Shown here piece after piece: positions 49,722 to 59,700 of a stretch of 64,000 nt of DNA. Each line of letters begins with the position of its first letter. Positions within the stretch are counted from its first letter, which is position 1. A model generated the notes under the pieces. That model made no database searches and was not told where the DNA came from. It worked only from the letters and a program-made list of their open reading frames with translations. The translations under genes were made by a program, and so were the position numbers. The stretch comes from Acholeplasmatales bacterium (GTDB taxonomy: Bacteria > Bacillota_I > Bacilli_A > Acholeplasmatales > Anaeroplasmataceae), in the NCBI GenBank assembly GCA_017454375.1, contig JAFTDB010000031.1, forward strand, positions 1-64,000, written 5' to 3'.

Positions 49722-51529
49722 TGGGAAAGATTATTAAGATGTCTCCTGAGCTATATGGTATGATTGCGGCAGGAGAGGTTGTTGAAAGACCTGTTAGTGT
49801 TGTAAAGGAACTTGTAGAAAACTCAATTGATGCTAAAGCTAAAAGTATAGATGTATACTTACGTGATGGTGGACTTTCTTATATCAAGATAGTCGATGAT
49901 GGAGAAGGTATGGATAAGGACGATGTTATGAATGCCTTCCAGCCTCACGCTACATCTAAAATAAAGAATGGATATGATTTACTTCGTATAAAGACATTAG
50001 GCTTTAGAGGAGAAGCAATCTATTCCATTTCATCAGTATCAAGAATGACTATCACATCATCAACAACTGGTGGTGAAGGATATAGTGCTACATATAAATA
50101 TGCTAACTATGAAAAGAGCGGTGTAGAATCATCAAATAAGGGTACTAGCGTAACTGTTGAGAATCTATTTGTTAATACACCAGCTAGATTAAAATATATG
50201 AAGAGTGCTAAAAGTGAGCTCGCTTCAATATTATTCTTCATAGATCGTATTTCTATGGCACATTCTGATATTAAATTCAGAGTTTATAATGATGATAAAC
50301 AAATATTCCAAACTAGTGGCTCATCTAATTATCAAACTCTAATTGGTGAATTATATTCAGTAGATGCGGCTAGAAAGACTATTGACTTTGAATATCTAGG
50401 TGATGGATATAAAGCTCATATAGTATTTGTTAAACCTGAGGTATATAGATCTAATAAGTTAGAAATTACAATTATCTGTAATGGTAGATGGGTAAAAAAT
50501 TATAATTTGACAAATGCGTTTGTTGAAGCATTTGATACATATCTACCTATCGGTAAATACCCAATTGGTATTATAGATATTGATATTGATCCATTATTAA
50601 TTGATGTTAATATCCATCCAGCTAAAACAGAAATAAAGATTTCTAATGAAGATCAAATCGCTACTAAGCTAAAGAATGAAGTTAATCTAAAGCTTCGTTC
50701 ATTAGTTCATATACCATCTAGAAATATCAATCAAAATCAAGGATATGTAAAGACAACTATATTTAATGAAATAGATACTAAGCCAAAAGCATTAAATGAA
50801 GACTTTACTCCTATATATAATAAAGATGAATATGTAGATTTATTTGGCTCTAATAAAACTACAGAGCCTGAAGTAAAAGAAGAAATTAAGACAACAAAAG
50901 AAATTGTTGAAGATAATGTAGAACTTACAGTTGAGCATCGTCAAGAATTTCCAATGTTTGAATATGTTGGTCAAATCTTTGGTACATATCTAATATTCCA
51001 AAATAGTGAAGGAATGTATCTAGTTGATCAGCATGCGGCAGCTGAAAGAATTAATTATGAAAAATATTATAAAATTTTAGGTGACGCTAATCAGCCTAAA
51101 ACTGAGCTTTTAGTCCCTATTAGAATTGATTTTACCAAAGAAGAGGCTTTATATGTAGAAGAAAATAATGAAGCATTTTCTGATATAGGCTTTGAGCTTG
51201 ATTCTATTGGTGATAATTCATATCTACTTAGAATGGTTCCTCTATGGGCTAAGATAGATAATTTAGAATCTATTATCTATGATATATTAGCTAAGATGAT
51301 TGAAAATAAGAAAGTTGATGTAATCTACTTTAGAAATCATATAGCTAAGCAGATCAGCTGTAAGGCATCAATTAAAGCTAATCATGCAATATCTAAAAAT
51401 GAAATAGATTATCTAATTGAGCATCTTAAGGAATGTGATAATCCATTTACCTGTCCACATGGTAGACCTACAATAATCAAGATTACTGTAAGTGAGCTTG
51501 AGCGTATGTTTGAGAGAATCCAAAAATGA
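49721..51529 (+). CDS. mutL: DNA mismatch repair endonuclease MutL
   Basis: A 602-residue MutL. The GHKL ATPase motifs are in place (ELVENSIDAKAKS, DDGEGM, TLGFRGEAIYSISSVS, GTSVTVENLFVNTPARLK). The C-terminal domain carries the endonuclease motif DQHA at 436-439 followed by the spaced Glu residues (AAERINYE), plus SCKASIKA and CPHGRPT. It is therefore the nicking type found in species without MutH. ATP-driven nicking is activated by MutS at mismatches. The ATG overlaps the mutS stop, with AAGGAGA upstream, and the 3' end overlaps miaA by 4 bases. Confidence 0.97.
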   Translation: MGKIIKMSPELYGMIAAGEVVERPVSVVKELVENSIDAKAKSIDVYLRDGGLSYIKIVDDGEGMDKDDVMNAFQPHATSKIKNGYDLLRIKTLGFRGEAIYSISSVSRMTITSSTTGGEGYSATYKYANYEKSGVESSNKGTSVTVENLFVNTPARLKYMKSAKSELASILFFIDRISMAHSDIKFRVYNDDKQIFQTSGSSNYQTLIGELYSVDAARKTIDFEYLGDGYKAHIVFVKPEVYRSNKLEITIICNGRWVKNYNLTNAFVEAFDTYLPIGKYPIGIIDIDIDPLLIDVNIHPAKTEIKISNEDQIATKLKNEVNLKLRSLVHIPSRNINQNQGYVKTTIFNEIDTKPKALNEDFTPIYNKDEYVDLFGSNKTTEPEVKEEIKTTKEIVEDNVELTVEHRQEFPMFEYVGQIFGTYLIFQNSEGMYLVDQHAAAERINYEKYYKILGDANQPKTELLVPIRIDFTKEEALYVEENNEAFSDIGFELDSIGDNSYLLRMVPLWAKIDNLESIIYDILAKMIENKKVDVIYFRNHIAKQISCKASIKANHAISKNEIDYLIEHLKECDNPFTCPHGRPTIIKITVSELERMFERIQK

Positions 51530-52416
51530 AAAAGGTAATTGTTATATTAGGACCTACCGCTGTTGGAAAGACTGCTATATCAATTGAGCTTGCTAAGCAT
51601 TATGGATTAGAAATTATCAGTGGAGATAGTGTAGCAATCTATAAGGATTTAGATATTGGTAGTGCTAAGCCAACTAAAGAAGAGATGCAAGGCATTAAAC
51701 ATTATCTAATAGATGTTAGAGAAGCAGGAACTGAATATAGCGTATCAGATTTCCAAGCTGAGGCTAGAAAGATAATTGATTCATCTAATGATATAAAGAT
51801 TATATCTGGTGGAACAGGATTATATATTCAAAGCGTATTATTTGATTATGAATTCTCATCTCCTAAAAGAGATAATGATTTTTCTAAGAAGTTTGATTCT
51901 TATACTAATGAAGAATTATATGATTATTTATTAAAATTAGATAAGGATATAGATACTACTAAGATTCATATGAATAATCGTAAGAGAGTCTTAAGAGCGA
52001 TTGAGGTATATGAAAATACTAATCGTTCTATACATTCCTTTAATAATAAATCTAATAATGTTTATGATTATTATATTTGTTATTTATCAATGCCAAGAGA
52101 GAAATTATATGAACGTATTAATAAACGTGTAGATATAATGATTAAAGATGGCTTAATTGATGAAGTAAAGGGACTATATGATAAGGGTATCTATCCTCAC
52201 GCAATTGGATATCAGGAATTAAAATCTTATTTTGATGGTGAATGTAGTCTTGAAGAGGCTATAGAAGAGATTAAAAAGAATAGTCGCCATCTAGCTAAAA
52301 GACAAGAGACTTGGTTTAAAAATCAAATGGAAACTCATTTTTATGAGGTTGATCCTGATAATAAGAATAAAACAACTAATGAAATCATATCTGATTTAGA
52401 TAGGTGGTTAAAATGA
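51526..52416 (+). CDS. miaA: tRNA dimethylallyltransferase
   Basis: A 296-residue MiaA, transferring a dimethylallyl group to A37 of tRNAs that read UNN codons. It has P-loop GPTAVGKT, ISGDSVAIYKDLDIGSAKP, HYLID, the SGGTGLYIQS motif and the R-rich KRVLRAIEVYE region. The C-terminal part has AIGYQELKSYFDG and RHLAKRQETWFKNQ. Length is normal. It overlaps mutL by 4 bases and aroK by 4 bases. The mutL-miaA neighbourhood is widespread in bacteria. Confidence 0.96.
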   Translation: MKKVIVILGPTAVGKTAISIELAKHYGLEIISGDSVAIYKDLDIGSAKPTKEEMQGIKHYLIDVREAGTEYSVSDFQAEARKIIDSSNDIKIISGGTGLYIQSVLFDYEFSSPKRDNDFSKKFDSYTNEELYDYLLKLDKDIDTTKIHMNNRKRVLRAIEVYENTNRSIHSFNNKSNNVYDYYICYLSMPREKLYERINKRVDIMIKDGLIDEVKGLYDKGIYPHAIGYQELKSYFDGECSLEEAIEEIKKNSRHLAKRQETWFKNQMETHFYEVDPDNKNKTTNEIISDLDRWLK

Positions 52417-52907
52417 GAATATATTTAATTGGTATGCCAGGCTCTGGTAAGAGTAGCGTTGGTAAAAAGCTAGCATCAAAAATTGGATATGAATTTATTG
52501 ATTTAGATAATTATATTGAAAAACAAGCATTTATGTTTGTTGATGAGATTTTCCAAAATTATGGAGAAAAGCATTTTAGAAAATTAGAAGAGGAAGCTTT
52601 AAAAGAAATAAAGAATCAAGATAATATCGTAGTAGCCACTGGTGGAGGAATTGTTGTTAATAAGAACAACAAGGAATTAATGGATGGTCCTTGTATCTAT
52701 CTTAATGTTAATTTAAGTGAGCTTAGTAATAGAATTATATCTTCTGATATAGAAAGACCACTTCTAAGAACTAAAAGTATCGATATAATTTATGCTGAAA
52801 GAAAAGATTTATATGATTATTTTAAAGATTATGAAGTGTTAAATGATAATCTTGATAATACTATTAATAAGATATTGGAGATTGTAAATGAAAATAAAAA
52901 TAATTAA
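52413..52907 (+). CDS. aroK: Shikimate kinase
   Basis: A 164-residue shikimate kinase. P-loop GMPGSGKSSVGKKLA is followed by FIDLDNYIE (Asp for shikimate and metal), HFRKLEEEAL (Arg), the ATGGGIV glycine motif and ERPLLRTK of the lid. It phosphorylates shikimate at O3 in the chorismate pathway. The ATG at 52413 overlaps the miaA stop and follows AGGTGG. The 3' end overlaps aroQ by 20 bases, so two consecutive genes of the same pathway type are co-translated. Other aro genes are not in the window. Confidence 0.93.
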   Translation: MRIYLIGMPGSGKSSVGKKLASKIGYEFIDLDNYIEKQAFMFVDEIFQNYGEKHFRKLEEEALKEIKNQDNIVVATGGGIVVNKNNKELMDGPCIYLNVNLSELSNRIISSDIERPLLRTKSIDIIYAERKDLYDYFKDYEVLNDNLDNTINKILEIVNENKNN

Positions 52908-53310
52908 TGGTCCAAATCTTAATATGTTAGGCAAAAGACCTAAAGAACATTATGGCACTAAGACTCTAGATGAAATCAATGAAATGATTAAAAAAGAGGC
53001 TGAAGGATGTGAGGTTTCTTTCTTTCAATCAAATCATGAAGGTGACATCATTGATGAGATTCAAGCATCAATTGGAGTATGGGATGCGATAGTGATAAAT
53101 CCTGGTGGATACACTCATACTAGTGTAGCCATAAGAGATGCTTTAGAAATATTCCCAGGAAAGAAAGTAGAGGTTCATTTATCTAAGGTAAATGAAAGAG
53201 ATGATTTTAGAAAAATCAACTATATAACTGATGTCTGTGATAAGACATTTATGGGTATGTATGAAATGAGTTATATAGAAGCGATAAAATATTTGAAAAA
53301 CACTAAATAA
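52888..53310 (+). CDS. aroQ: 3-dehydroquinate dehydratase, type II
   Basis: A 140-residue type II dehydroquinase, converting 3-dehydroquinate to 3-dehydroshikimate. The INGPNLNMLGKRP start is typical, with the catalytic Tyr expected in EHYGTKTL. FFQSNHEGDIIDEI and INPGGYTHTSVAIRDAL (catalytic His) follow, then VEVHLSKVNERDDFR. Length is normal. The GGAG in the end of aroK is the likely ribosome-binding site. A strong promoter for efp is embedded in the last codons. Confidence 0.95.
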   Translation: MKIKIINGPNLNMLGKRPKEHYGTKTLDEINEMIKKEAEGCEVSFFQSNHEGDIIDEIQASIGVWDAIVINPGGYTHTSVAIRDALEIFPGKKVEVHLSKVNERDDFRKINYITDVCDKTFMGMYEMSYIEAIKYLKNTK

Positions 53311-53321
53311 TATGTTATAAT
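53293..53321 (+). promoter_or_regulatory. Predicted promoter of efp, inside the 3' end of aroQ
   Basis: TTGAAA (53293-53298), 17-base spacer and TATAAT (53316-53321), with TG one base upstream making an extended -10. This is among the best promoter matches in the window. Confidence 0.75.
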
Positions 53322-53353
53322 CACGAATTGTCAAATAGAAAGAGGTATAAATA

Positions 53354-53911
53354 ATGATTAATGTTAATGATTTAAAAAATGGTGTTGTTATTGAGTACGA
53401 TGGCAAATTAATGCAAATTCTTGAATTTATGCACGTACTTCAAAATAAAGTAGCATACGTAAGAGTTAAGATGAAAGATTTAAGAACTGGCGCAGTTACT
53501 GAAACTGCATTAAAGGGTTCTGATTCTGCATTCAAGCGTTGCTTCATCGATAAGCGTGATATGCAATACATCTACAACTCTGGTGATATGTATTCATTCA
53601 TGGATATGGAAACTTATGAACAATTAGACATCCCTGCTGAAAGATTAGAATGGGAAAAGAACTTCTTATTAGAAGGTATGAATGTTTCTGTAACTATGTA
53701 TGAAAATGAAATCTTAGGTGTAATTTTACCTGATAAAGTTGAACTAGAAGTTACTGAAACTGAACCTGCTGTAAAGGGTGATACAAAAACTAATGCACAA
53801 AAGGATGCAACTTTAGAGACAGGCTTCTTCATTAAAGTTCCTATGTTCATTGAAAAGAACGAAAAAATTATCGTTTCTACTTTAACTGGTAAGTATGTAA
53901 GTAGAGCCTAA
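53354..53911 (+). CDS. efp: Translation elongation factor P
   Basis: A 185-residue EF-P with all three beta-barrel domains and normal length. EF-P relieves ribosome stalling at polyproline stretches. The tip loop of domain I reads HVLQNKVAYVRVK, with Lys at position 32. Most bacterial EF-Ps have a PGKG loop here, with the Lys modified (Lys32 in Bacillus). The Lys is kept, but the Pro-Gly is replaced by Gln-Asn and the loop is one residue shorter. AAAGAGG precedes the ATG. It has its own strong promoter within aroQ, and the CNNM/CorC-type gene follows 20 bases later. Confidence 0.95.
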   Translation: MINVNDLKNGVVIEYDGKLMQILEFMHVLQNKVAYVRVKMKDLRTGAVTETALKGSDSAFKRCFIDKRDMQYIYNSGDMYSFMDMETYEQLDIPAERLEWEKNFLLEGMNVSVTMYENEILGVILPDKVELEVTETEPAVKGDTKTNAQKDATLETGFFIKVPMFIEKNEKIIVSTLTGKYVSRA

Positions 53912-53931
53912 TTTAGGAGGAATTTTAAAGG

Positions 53932-55314
53932 ATGGACGAAGGATCGGTTAGCTTTTTAATATTTTTACAATCTAGTTTTAATATACCACTATTTATCGCA
54001 ATGATTGGCTTAGTTATAATGTCAGCTTTTTTCTCTATGAGCGAAACTGCCTATACTAATGCCAGCGAAACAAAATTAAAACTATTAATTGAAAACAAAC
54101 GTAAGGGCGCTATTAAGGCTTTAAGCTTATATGAAAAGTTTGATAGAACCCTAACTACATTACTTGTTGGTAACAATTTAGTTAATGTTGCCTTATCAAC
54201 TATCGCTGTAACTTTCTTTATTCAGCTAGCAATAGATGCTAACTGGGTAAGCTTAATATCTACATTAGTTGTGACTGTTGTCTTACTTATCTTTGGTGAG
54301 ATTATTCCAAAGACTATTGCTAAGCAGCATTCAGAATCTATTTGCTGTACAGTAAGCTGGGTAGTTTATATTATTTCATTAATATTTTATCCACTTGTTA
54401 TGATATTTGATTGGCTACAAAAATTATTTACTAAACGAAGTGATGAACAAAGCGTTGAAAAAGAAGAACTTGAAGTTATCATTGATGAGCTAGAAAACAA
54501 TGGCGAAATTGAAGATAATGAAGCAGATGTTTTACATAATGTACTAGATTTAAGAAATCGTAGTGTTGAGGATATTATGGTTCCAAGAATCAAAATGTCT
54601 GCCATAGATTATGAATCTACACTTGAAGAAGTTAAAACATTCATGTTATCTAATAACTTCTCACGTATTCCAGTTTATAAAAATGATAAGGATCATGTTG
54701 TTGGTATATTATACGAAAGAGATTTCTTCCCAGCTATCGTTAAGAATCCAAAGGCTAGCTGGAGAAAACTAATTAGACCCGTAAAATTTGTTTCAAAAGC
54801 AATGAAAACAGATGATTTAATTAAAGAACTTCAATTATCTAAAACACATCTTGCGGTTGTAAGTGGTGAATATGGTGAGGTTCTTGGTATCGTCACAATG
54901 GAGGATGCTTTAGAGGAGCTTGTTGGTGAAATCTATGATGAGCATGACGTTGCTGGCTTTAATGATTTAAGATTTGATCAGCTTGATGATCATACTTATA
55001 TTATTGATACTGAAATGTTCGTTGATGATATGTTTGACAAATTAGGAATCGGTGATATTCCTGATGATGTACCATCAAAATTATCTGGTTGGATTTTTGA
55101 AAAGTGTGAAAGCTTACCTGAGGTTGGATATAATTTCGATTATTATGCTTCATATACTAAGGAAAACGAAGAAACTGATGAATATGAAAACTATAATAAA
55201 CGTATTAATATCGCAATCTATGAGGTAGAAAATCGTGCAATTACTCTTGCCAAAGTTGAAGTTTATGACGCAACTGAAGAGGAAATTGAGGAATACAAAA
55301 AAACTTTAGAATAA
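53932..55314 (+). CDS. CNNM/CorC (HlyC)-family membrane protein with CBS pair
   Basis: A 460-residue protein. The DUF21 membrane domain spans about residues 15-165, with helices MIGLVIMSAFFSMSETAYTNA and VTVVLLIFGEIIPKTIAKQ carrying the family SETA and GEIxPK motifs. Two CBS domains follow (about 200-325; VEDIMVPRIKMSAIDYEST, FSRIPVY, VVSGEYGEVLGIVTMEDALEELVGEI). The C-terminal CorC_HlyC domain is about 345-435. Family members act in magnesium or cobalt efflux or related cation homeostasis, with CBS domains sensing nucleotides; the older name haemolysin is misleading. AGGAGG lies upstream and a terminator directly follows. Confidence 0.92.
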   Translation: MDEGSVSFLIFLQSSFNIPLFIAMIGLVIMSAFFSMSETAYTNASETKLKLLIENKRKGAIKALSLYEKFDRTLTTLLVGNNLVNVALSTIAVTFFIQLAIDANWVSLISTLVVTVVLLIFGEIIPKTIAKQHSESICCTVSWVVYIISLIFYPLVMIFDWLQKLFTKRSDEQSVEKEELEVIIDELENNGEIEDNEADVLHNVLDLRNRSVEDIMVPRIKMSAIDYESTLEEVKTFMLSNNFSRIPVYKNDKDHVVGILYERDFFPAIVKNPKASWRKLIRPVKFVSKAMKTDDLIKELQLSKTHLAVVSGEYGEVLGIVTMEDALEELVGEIYDEHDVAGFNDLRFDQLDDHTYIIDTEMFVDDMFDKLGIGDIPDDVPSKLSGWIFEKCESLPEVGYNFDYYASYTKENEETDEYENYNKRINIAIYEVENRAITLAKVEVYDATEEEIEEYKKTLE

Positions 55315-55341
55315 AAAGAGCTGAAAAGCTCTTTTATTTTT
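55314..55341 (+). terminator. Rho-independent terminator after the CNNM/CorC-type gene
   Basis: Stem AAAAGAGCT/AGCTCTTTT with a GAAA loop and trailing T residues, overlapping the stop codon's last base. Confidence 0.88.
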
Positions 55342-55373
55342 AAAATATTTTCTAAATATTTTAGTGGGAATTA

Positions 55374-55402
55374 TTGAAAAAAATAATTCTTTAAGGTAAA
55401 AT
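55374..55402 (+). promoter_or_regulatory. Predicted promoter of ftsZ
   Basis: TTGAAA (55374-55379), 17-base spacer, TAAAAT (55397-55402). The gene is monocistronic here: terminators lie on both sides. Confidence 0.65.
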
Positions 55403-55450
55403 AAAAAATAGTCTAATTTGATTTAAAATATTGCGTTGGAGGTAGTATTT

Positions 55451-56704
55451 ATGATATTTGATGAACTTGATGAACTTGACGCTGCCAGAACCGTAATTAA
55501 GGTTATCGGTGTTGGTGGTGAAGGTAAAAATACAATCAATCACTTAATTGAAAATGAGGTTCGCGGTGTTCAATTCTATGCAGTTAATACTGATGCACAG
55601 GATTTAAAGAATACACACGTTGAAGCAGATAAAAGAGTTTTAATTGGTAAGCATACAACAGGTGGCCAAGGTGCTGGTGGTAAACCAGAGGTTGGTAGAA
55701 GTGCCGCTATCGAATCAGAAGATTTAATCCATGAAATGATTGGCGATGCTCAAATGGTTATCATCACTTGTGGTATGGGTGGTGGTACTGGTACAGGTGC
55801 TGCCCCAGTAATCGCTAGAGTTGCTAAGGAGCATGGCTGTTTAACACTAGCCGTATGCACTAAGCCATTCTTATCTGAAGGTCCAGTTAGAGCTGATTAC
55901 GCTAAAGATGGTTTAGCTGAAATAAAAAAATATGTAGATACATTAATTGTAATTCCTAACCAAAGATTATTTACTGCACTTCCTCAAGGTACTCCAATGC
56001 TTGCTGCATATAGAGAGGCAGATAACGTATTAAGAAAATCTGTTCAAGGTATTTCTGAAATTATCACTGTTAATGGTTATATCAATATCGACTTCGCTGA
56101 TATCCAAAACACAATGCGTGATAAGGGTACAGCATTACTAGGTATCGGTGTTGCTAAAGGTCCAAATAGAGCAGTAGAGGCAGTAAGACAAGCTATTCAC
56201 TCTCCAATTTTGGAATTAACTATTGATGGTGCTACTGATGCTATCCTACAAATTACTGCATCACAAAATGTTACAGCTAATGAAATTAAGATGGCTATGG
56301 AAGAATTAAGAAGTAATAGTGATAACAACCTTAACATTTACCATGGTGTTGCATTCAACAATGACCTAGGTGATGAATTCGTTGTTACTATCATTGCCAC
56401 AGGTTATAAGCTACGTGAAAATGATACATCTTACGATGAAATCCAAGAATTAATTAATCGTAACCTATATACTGAAGATGACGATATTATTACAAACCTT
56501 CAAGATGAAGCTGAAGAAGATACTCCTGAAGTATTAAAAACTGATGAAATCTTCGAAAGCAACAAGAAAGACGATCGTAAGAAAACAAGAAAAGAAAAAC
56601 GTGAAGAAAAGCGTCGTCTAAAAGAAGAAAAACATCGTAAAAAAGAAGAAGAACAAAAGGAAGATACTAAGAAATCTAATCCAAACTTACCAGATTGGTT
56701 ATAA
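55451..56704 (+). CDS. ftsZ: Cell division protein FtsZ (divergent)
   Basis: A 417-residue FtsZ, the tubulin-like GTPase of the division ring. The signature [13 protein letters not shown] is perfect, NTDAQDL and PNQRLF are present, and the T7-loop catalytic region NIDFADIQ is intact. The first glycine loop reads [12 protein letters not shown] instead of the usual GGGGNN pattern. The C-terminal linker (about residues 355-410) is unusually charged with Lys, Arg and Glu and ends in NLPDWL, a plausible but altered C-terminal peptide. The ATG at 55451 follows GGAGGTA. The usual ftsA and wall-synthesis neighbours are absent; ftsZ stands alone and faces a coiled-coil gene. Confidence 0.94.
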   Translation: MIFDELDELDAARTVIKVIGVGGEGKNTINHLIENEVRGVQFYAVNTDAQDLKNTHVEADKRVLIGKHTTGGQGAGGKPEVGRSAAIESEDLIHEMIGDAQMVIITCGMGGGTGTGAAPVIARVAKEHGCLTLAVCTKPFLSEGPVRADYAKDGLAEIKKYVDTLIVIPNQRLFTALPQGTPMLAAYREADNVLRKSVQGISEIITVNGYINIDFADIQNTMRDKGTALLGIGVAKGPNRAVEAVRQAIHSPILELTIDGATDAILQITASQNVTANEIKMAMEELRSNSDNNLNIYHGVAFNNDLGDEFVVTIIATGYKLRENDTSYDEIQELINRNLYTEDDDIITNLQDEAEEDTPEVLKTDEIFESNKKDDRKKTRKEKREEKRRLKEEKHRKKEEEQKEDTKKSNPNLPDWL

Positions 56705-56707
56705 GAA

Positions 56708-56735
56708 AAAAGGGCTTTGTTAAGCCCTTTTATTA
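56708..56735. terminator. Bidirectional terminator between ftsZ and the coiled-coil gene
   Basis: A perfect 10-base stem (56708-56717 with 56722-56731) with a TGTT loop, A-rich on the left and T-rich on the right, so it serves both converging genes. Confidence 0.9.
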
Positions 56736-59700
56736 TATTTTAGCTAATGTTTGAACTAAATTCTTACGCTCTTTATTCTTAAGAGTTTTTTCCTCAATAT
56801 CAATCTTTACGATATTAGCATCGTAGATGGCATCAATTGATAAAATCTGACGCTTGATATCACGAGTTTTTACATTGAATTGATTCTTTTGTTTAGCAAC
56901 ACTTTCATCTAAATTAAGATTTCTTAATTTATTCTCTTCTTGTAATTCTCTAATTTGTTCTCTTATAGCTATAGGTAAATGCTTTAGAACTTCATTTCTT
57001 GAATTAATAAATAATTCTAAATCTGCATCAATCTTTTTAGATTCCTCAACGTTTCTTTCAATGGTGTTACGTTTATCATTTTGGAATTGCTCAAAAGAAG
57101 TAGTTATGAAGTTTTGATAATCATTTTCAATATCTTCTTTATTTGCGTTTAACGCATATAATCCTTTATAGAAATCTTCCATGATTTCTTTTTTCTTTGT
57201 TAATATAGCATTGTTATTCTTTTGGAATTTTTCTTCATTGTTTTTATTAACAACTTCATAATGATTTTCTAAATTCTTCCTTTCATCATTTAAAAGATCA
57301 AGCTCTCTATTTATCTTTAGGCAAATTTTATCATATTTGTCTTTTTCACTCATAAGTAGATTCAAAGTAGAAGTGTTGATTTTATCAATATCCTTTTCAT
57401 AGATATTGACTAATCTATTATATGAAGCTTCATTATTCTTTTTGCTTGAATCCTTAAATTTATTAATGGCATTATATATTTCAGTATTAGTTTGGTCTAT
57501 ATAGTAAGCTACTAGCTTTTCAATCTTATAATTCATTAGCTTGATTGTTTGTTTATCCTCAGTAGTTTTACCACCAAGATTTTGTCCAAATGAAACAATA
57601 AACTTATTCATAAGCTTAGAAAAGTCTAGCTTAAATTTATGGAATGGGTAGGCACTATTTAATTGTGTTTGTTTAGTGCCTGTTAATGCCTCATTGTAAT
57701 TTGCTTCAATAGAAGAAATCTCTTGGTCAATTAAATATAAGCTATCGTTAAGAATCTTTAATTCCTCATTAGTCTTATTCATTTCAACCTTGATAGAATT
57801 AATCTTTTGTTGGTTGGTAGCTTGTAAAGCCATTATTTCTTTTCTACTAGCACCACCACGCTTTTTATATTCAATTGCGTACTCAAGATTGTAGATTTCT
57901 TTATTGTAATCATCAATCTCGTTTTCTAATTTGATAATACGCTTTTCAGTCTGTTGTTTCTCAGATTTTTGTAGATTGATTTTCTTTGTATAATCACTTT
58001 TATATTCATCAAATAGCTTTTTATATTTGAATTCCTCTTCAAATGATAATCTTTCATCAATTAGATTAATGATTAATTCCTTGAAGTTCTCAATTATACT
58101 TCTATAGAATTTAAAGAATTCACCAATTAAGCCATTCATGAATTTGATATATAACTTTAAATCTGATGCATTATCAATATCATCAATTAGCTTATGTACA
58201 ACCTTAAAAGAAGTATCTTCAATTTTTCTAGATATAATTATGAATGTAGATAAGATATTTTCAATCTTTTTAACCTCAAGATTATATCTTTTAATAAAGA
58301 TATGGTATGCATAAATATCGTTATTATGGATATAATTACGATTAACAATACTGATTTCCTTATCAGTATTGATACCTTGAACGATTGACATATATCTAGA
58401 ATATTCTTTGAAGTTCTCTAACTTCTTTTTAGCTATAACTACATCCTTATGTGTAACATCCTCAAACTTCTTATTTTTGATATTCATTTTTTCTTTAGAA
58501 TATTCTAAAGAAGTAGAAGCAGATTCTAAGTTAAGATCAAATTGATTCTTGTTATATTGATCTAACAATTTATATCTTTCAATAGTTAGTAGGTTAGAAA
58601 CAGTATGATAAGATACTCCACGATTATATTTTTCATTTTCAAAATCATGAACTATTTTATTTAATTCCTTAGTGATACCTATTTCTAGATTTTTCTTTTT
58701 AATTTCAGCATTTAGCTTTTCAATTTCCTTTTGATAGATGGCATCTATCTCATCTGTTTGTCCTTCAAAGTAGACGTTACGAATACTACTTTCAAGTTTA
58801 GCGTCATTACTACGCTTGTTACATTCCTGATTAGCTTTAAAGATTTCAAAGTTTAGAGTTGCTTCATATAGATTTTCAATCTCTTGGAAATATTTATTAT
58901 CTCTAATCTCTTGTTCAGTAAGACGTTTGAAAGAAGTAGAACGGTTAATATCCAATAGACGCTTTTGATAACTATTCTTTTCAATATCAGATGAATACTG
59001 TTTTTTAATTTCGTTCATTAGTTTGTCGTGACTACGATTAGATTGAGCCTTAACATGATGATAGAAGTTATTAGTTCTCTTAACACGAAGTCTAGATTGG
59101 AAATTACTTAAATTAGAATTATAAATAGATACTAATTCATTTTCATGACGCTTATGAATCTTTAGCATATCATAATTTCTCATTTGATTATGCTCAAGCA
59201 TCTCATCATCGAAATTATTTTTAAGCTTATCCTCATCCTCATCTAAGACATTAATCTTAGAAACGAATTCCTTACTAATACGTTGAGACTCGTGATTATA
59301 GCTTTGTTTTCTCTTTTCTCTTTCTTGGTCAGCCTCGTTATGTGACTCACTACTTTTCTCACGTGATTTTTCAATCTCATCACCACGCTCAATAAAGTAG
59401 CTACGAATTATTGTATTAAGCTTAGTACTCTCATCACGCTTTTGTTCCTTGATGTCTTCAATCTTTTTATTGTATTCAGCTTCCTTTAAAGCTATTTGTT
59501 TTTTAGTTTCTTCAATGTCAGCATCATATATCTTTAAGACATTATTAGTATCCTCATCATAAGTATCTAGCTTATGTAGGTAATCATGTTTAATAACGGC
59601 TAAATTCTTTTCCATAATATCATTATTGGTGACAATGCTATTATTATATGATTCCTTAGCCTTAGAATATTGATATTCTAATCTAGTCTTTGAATCTTCA

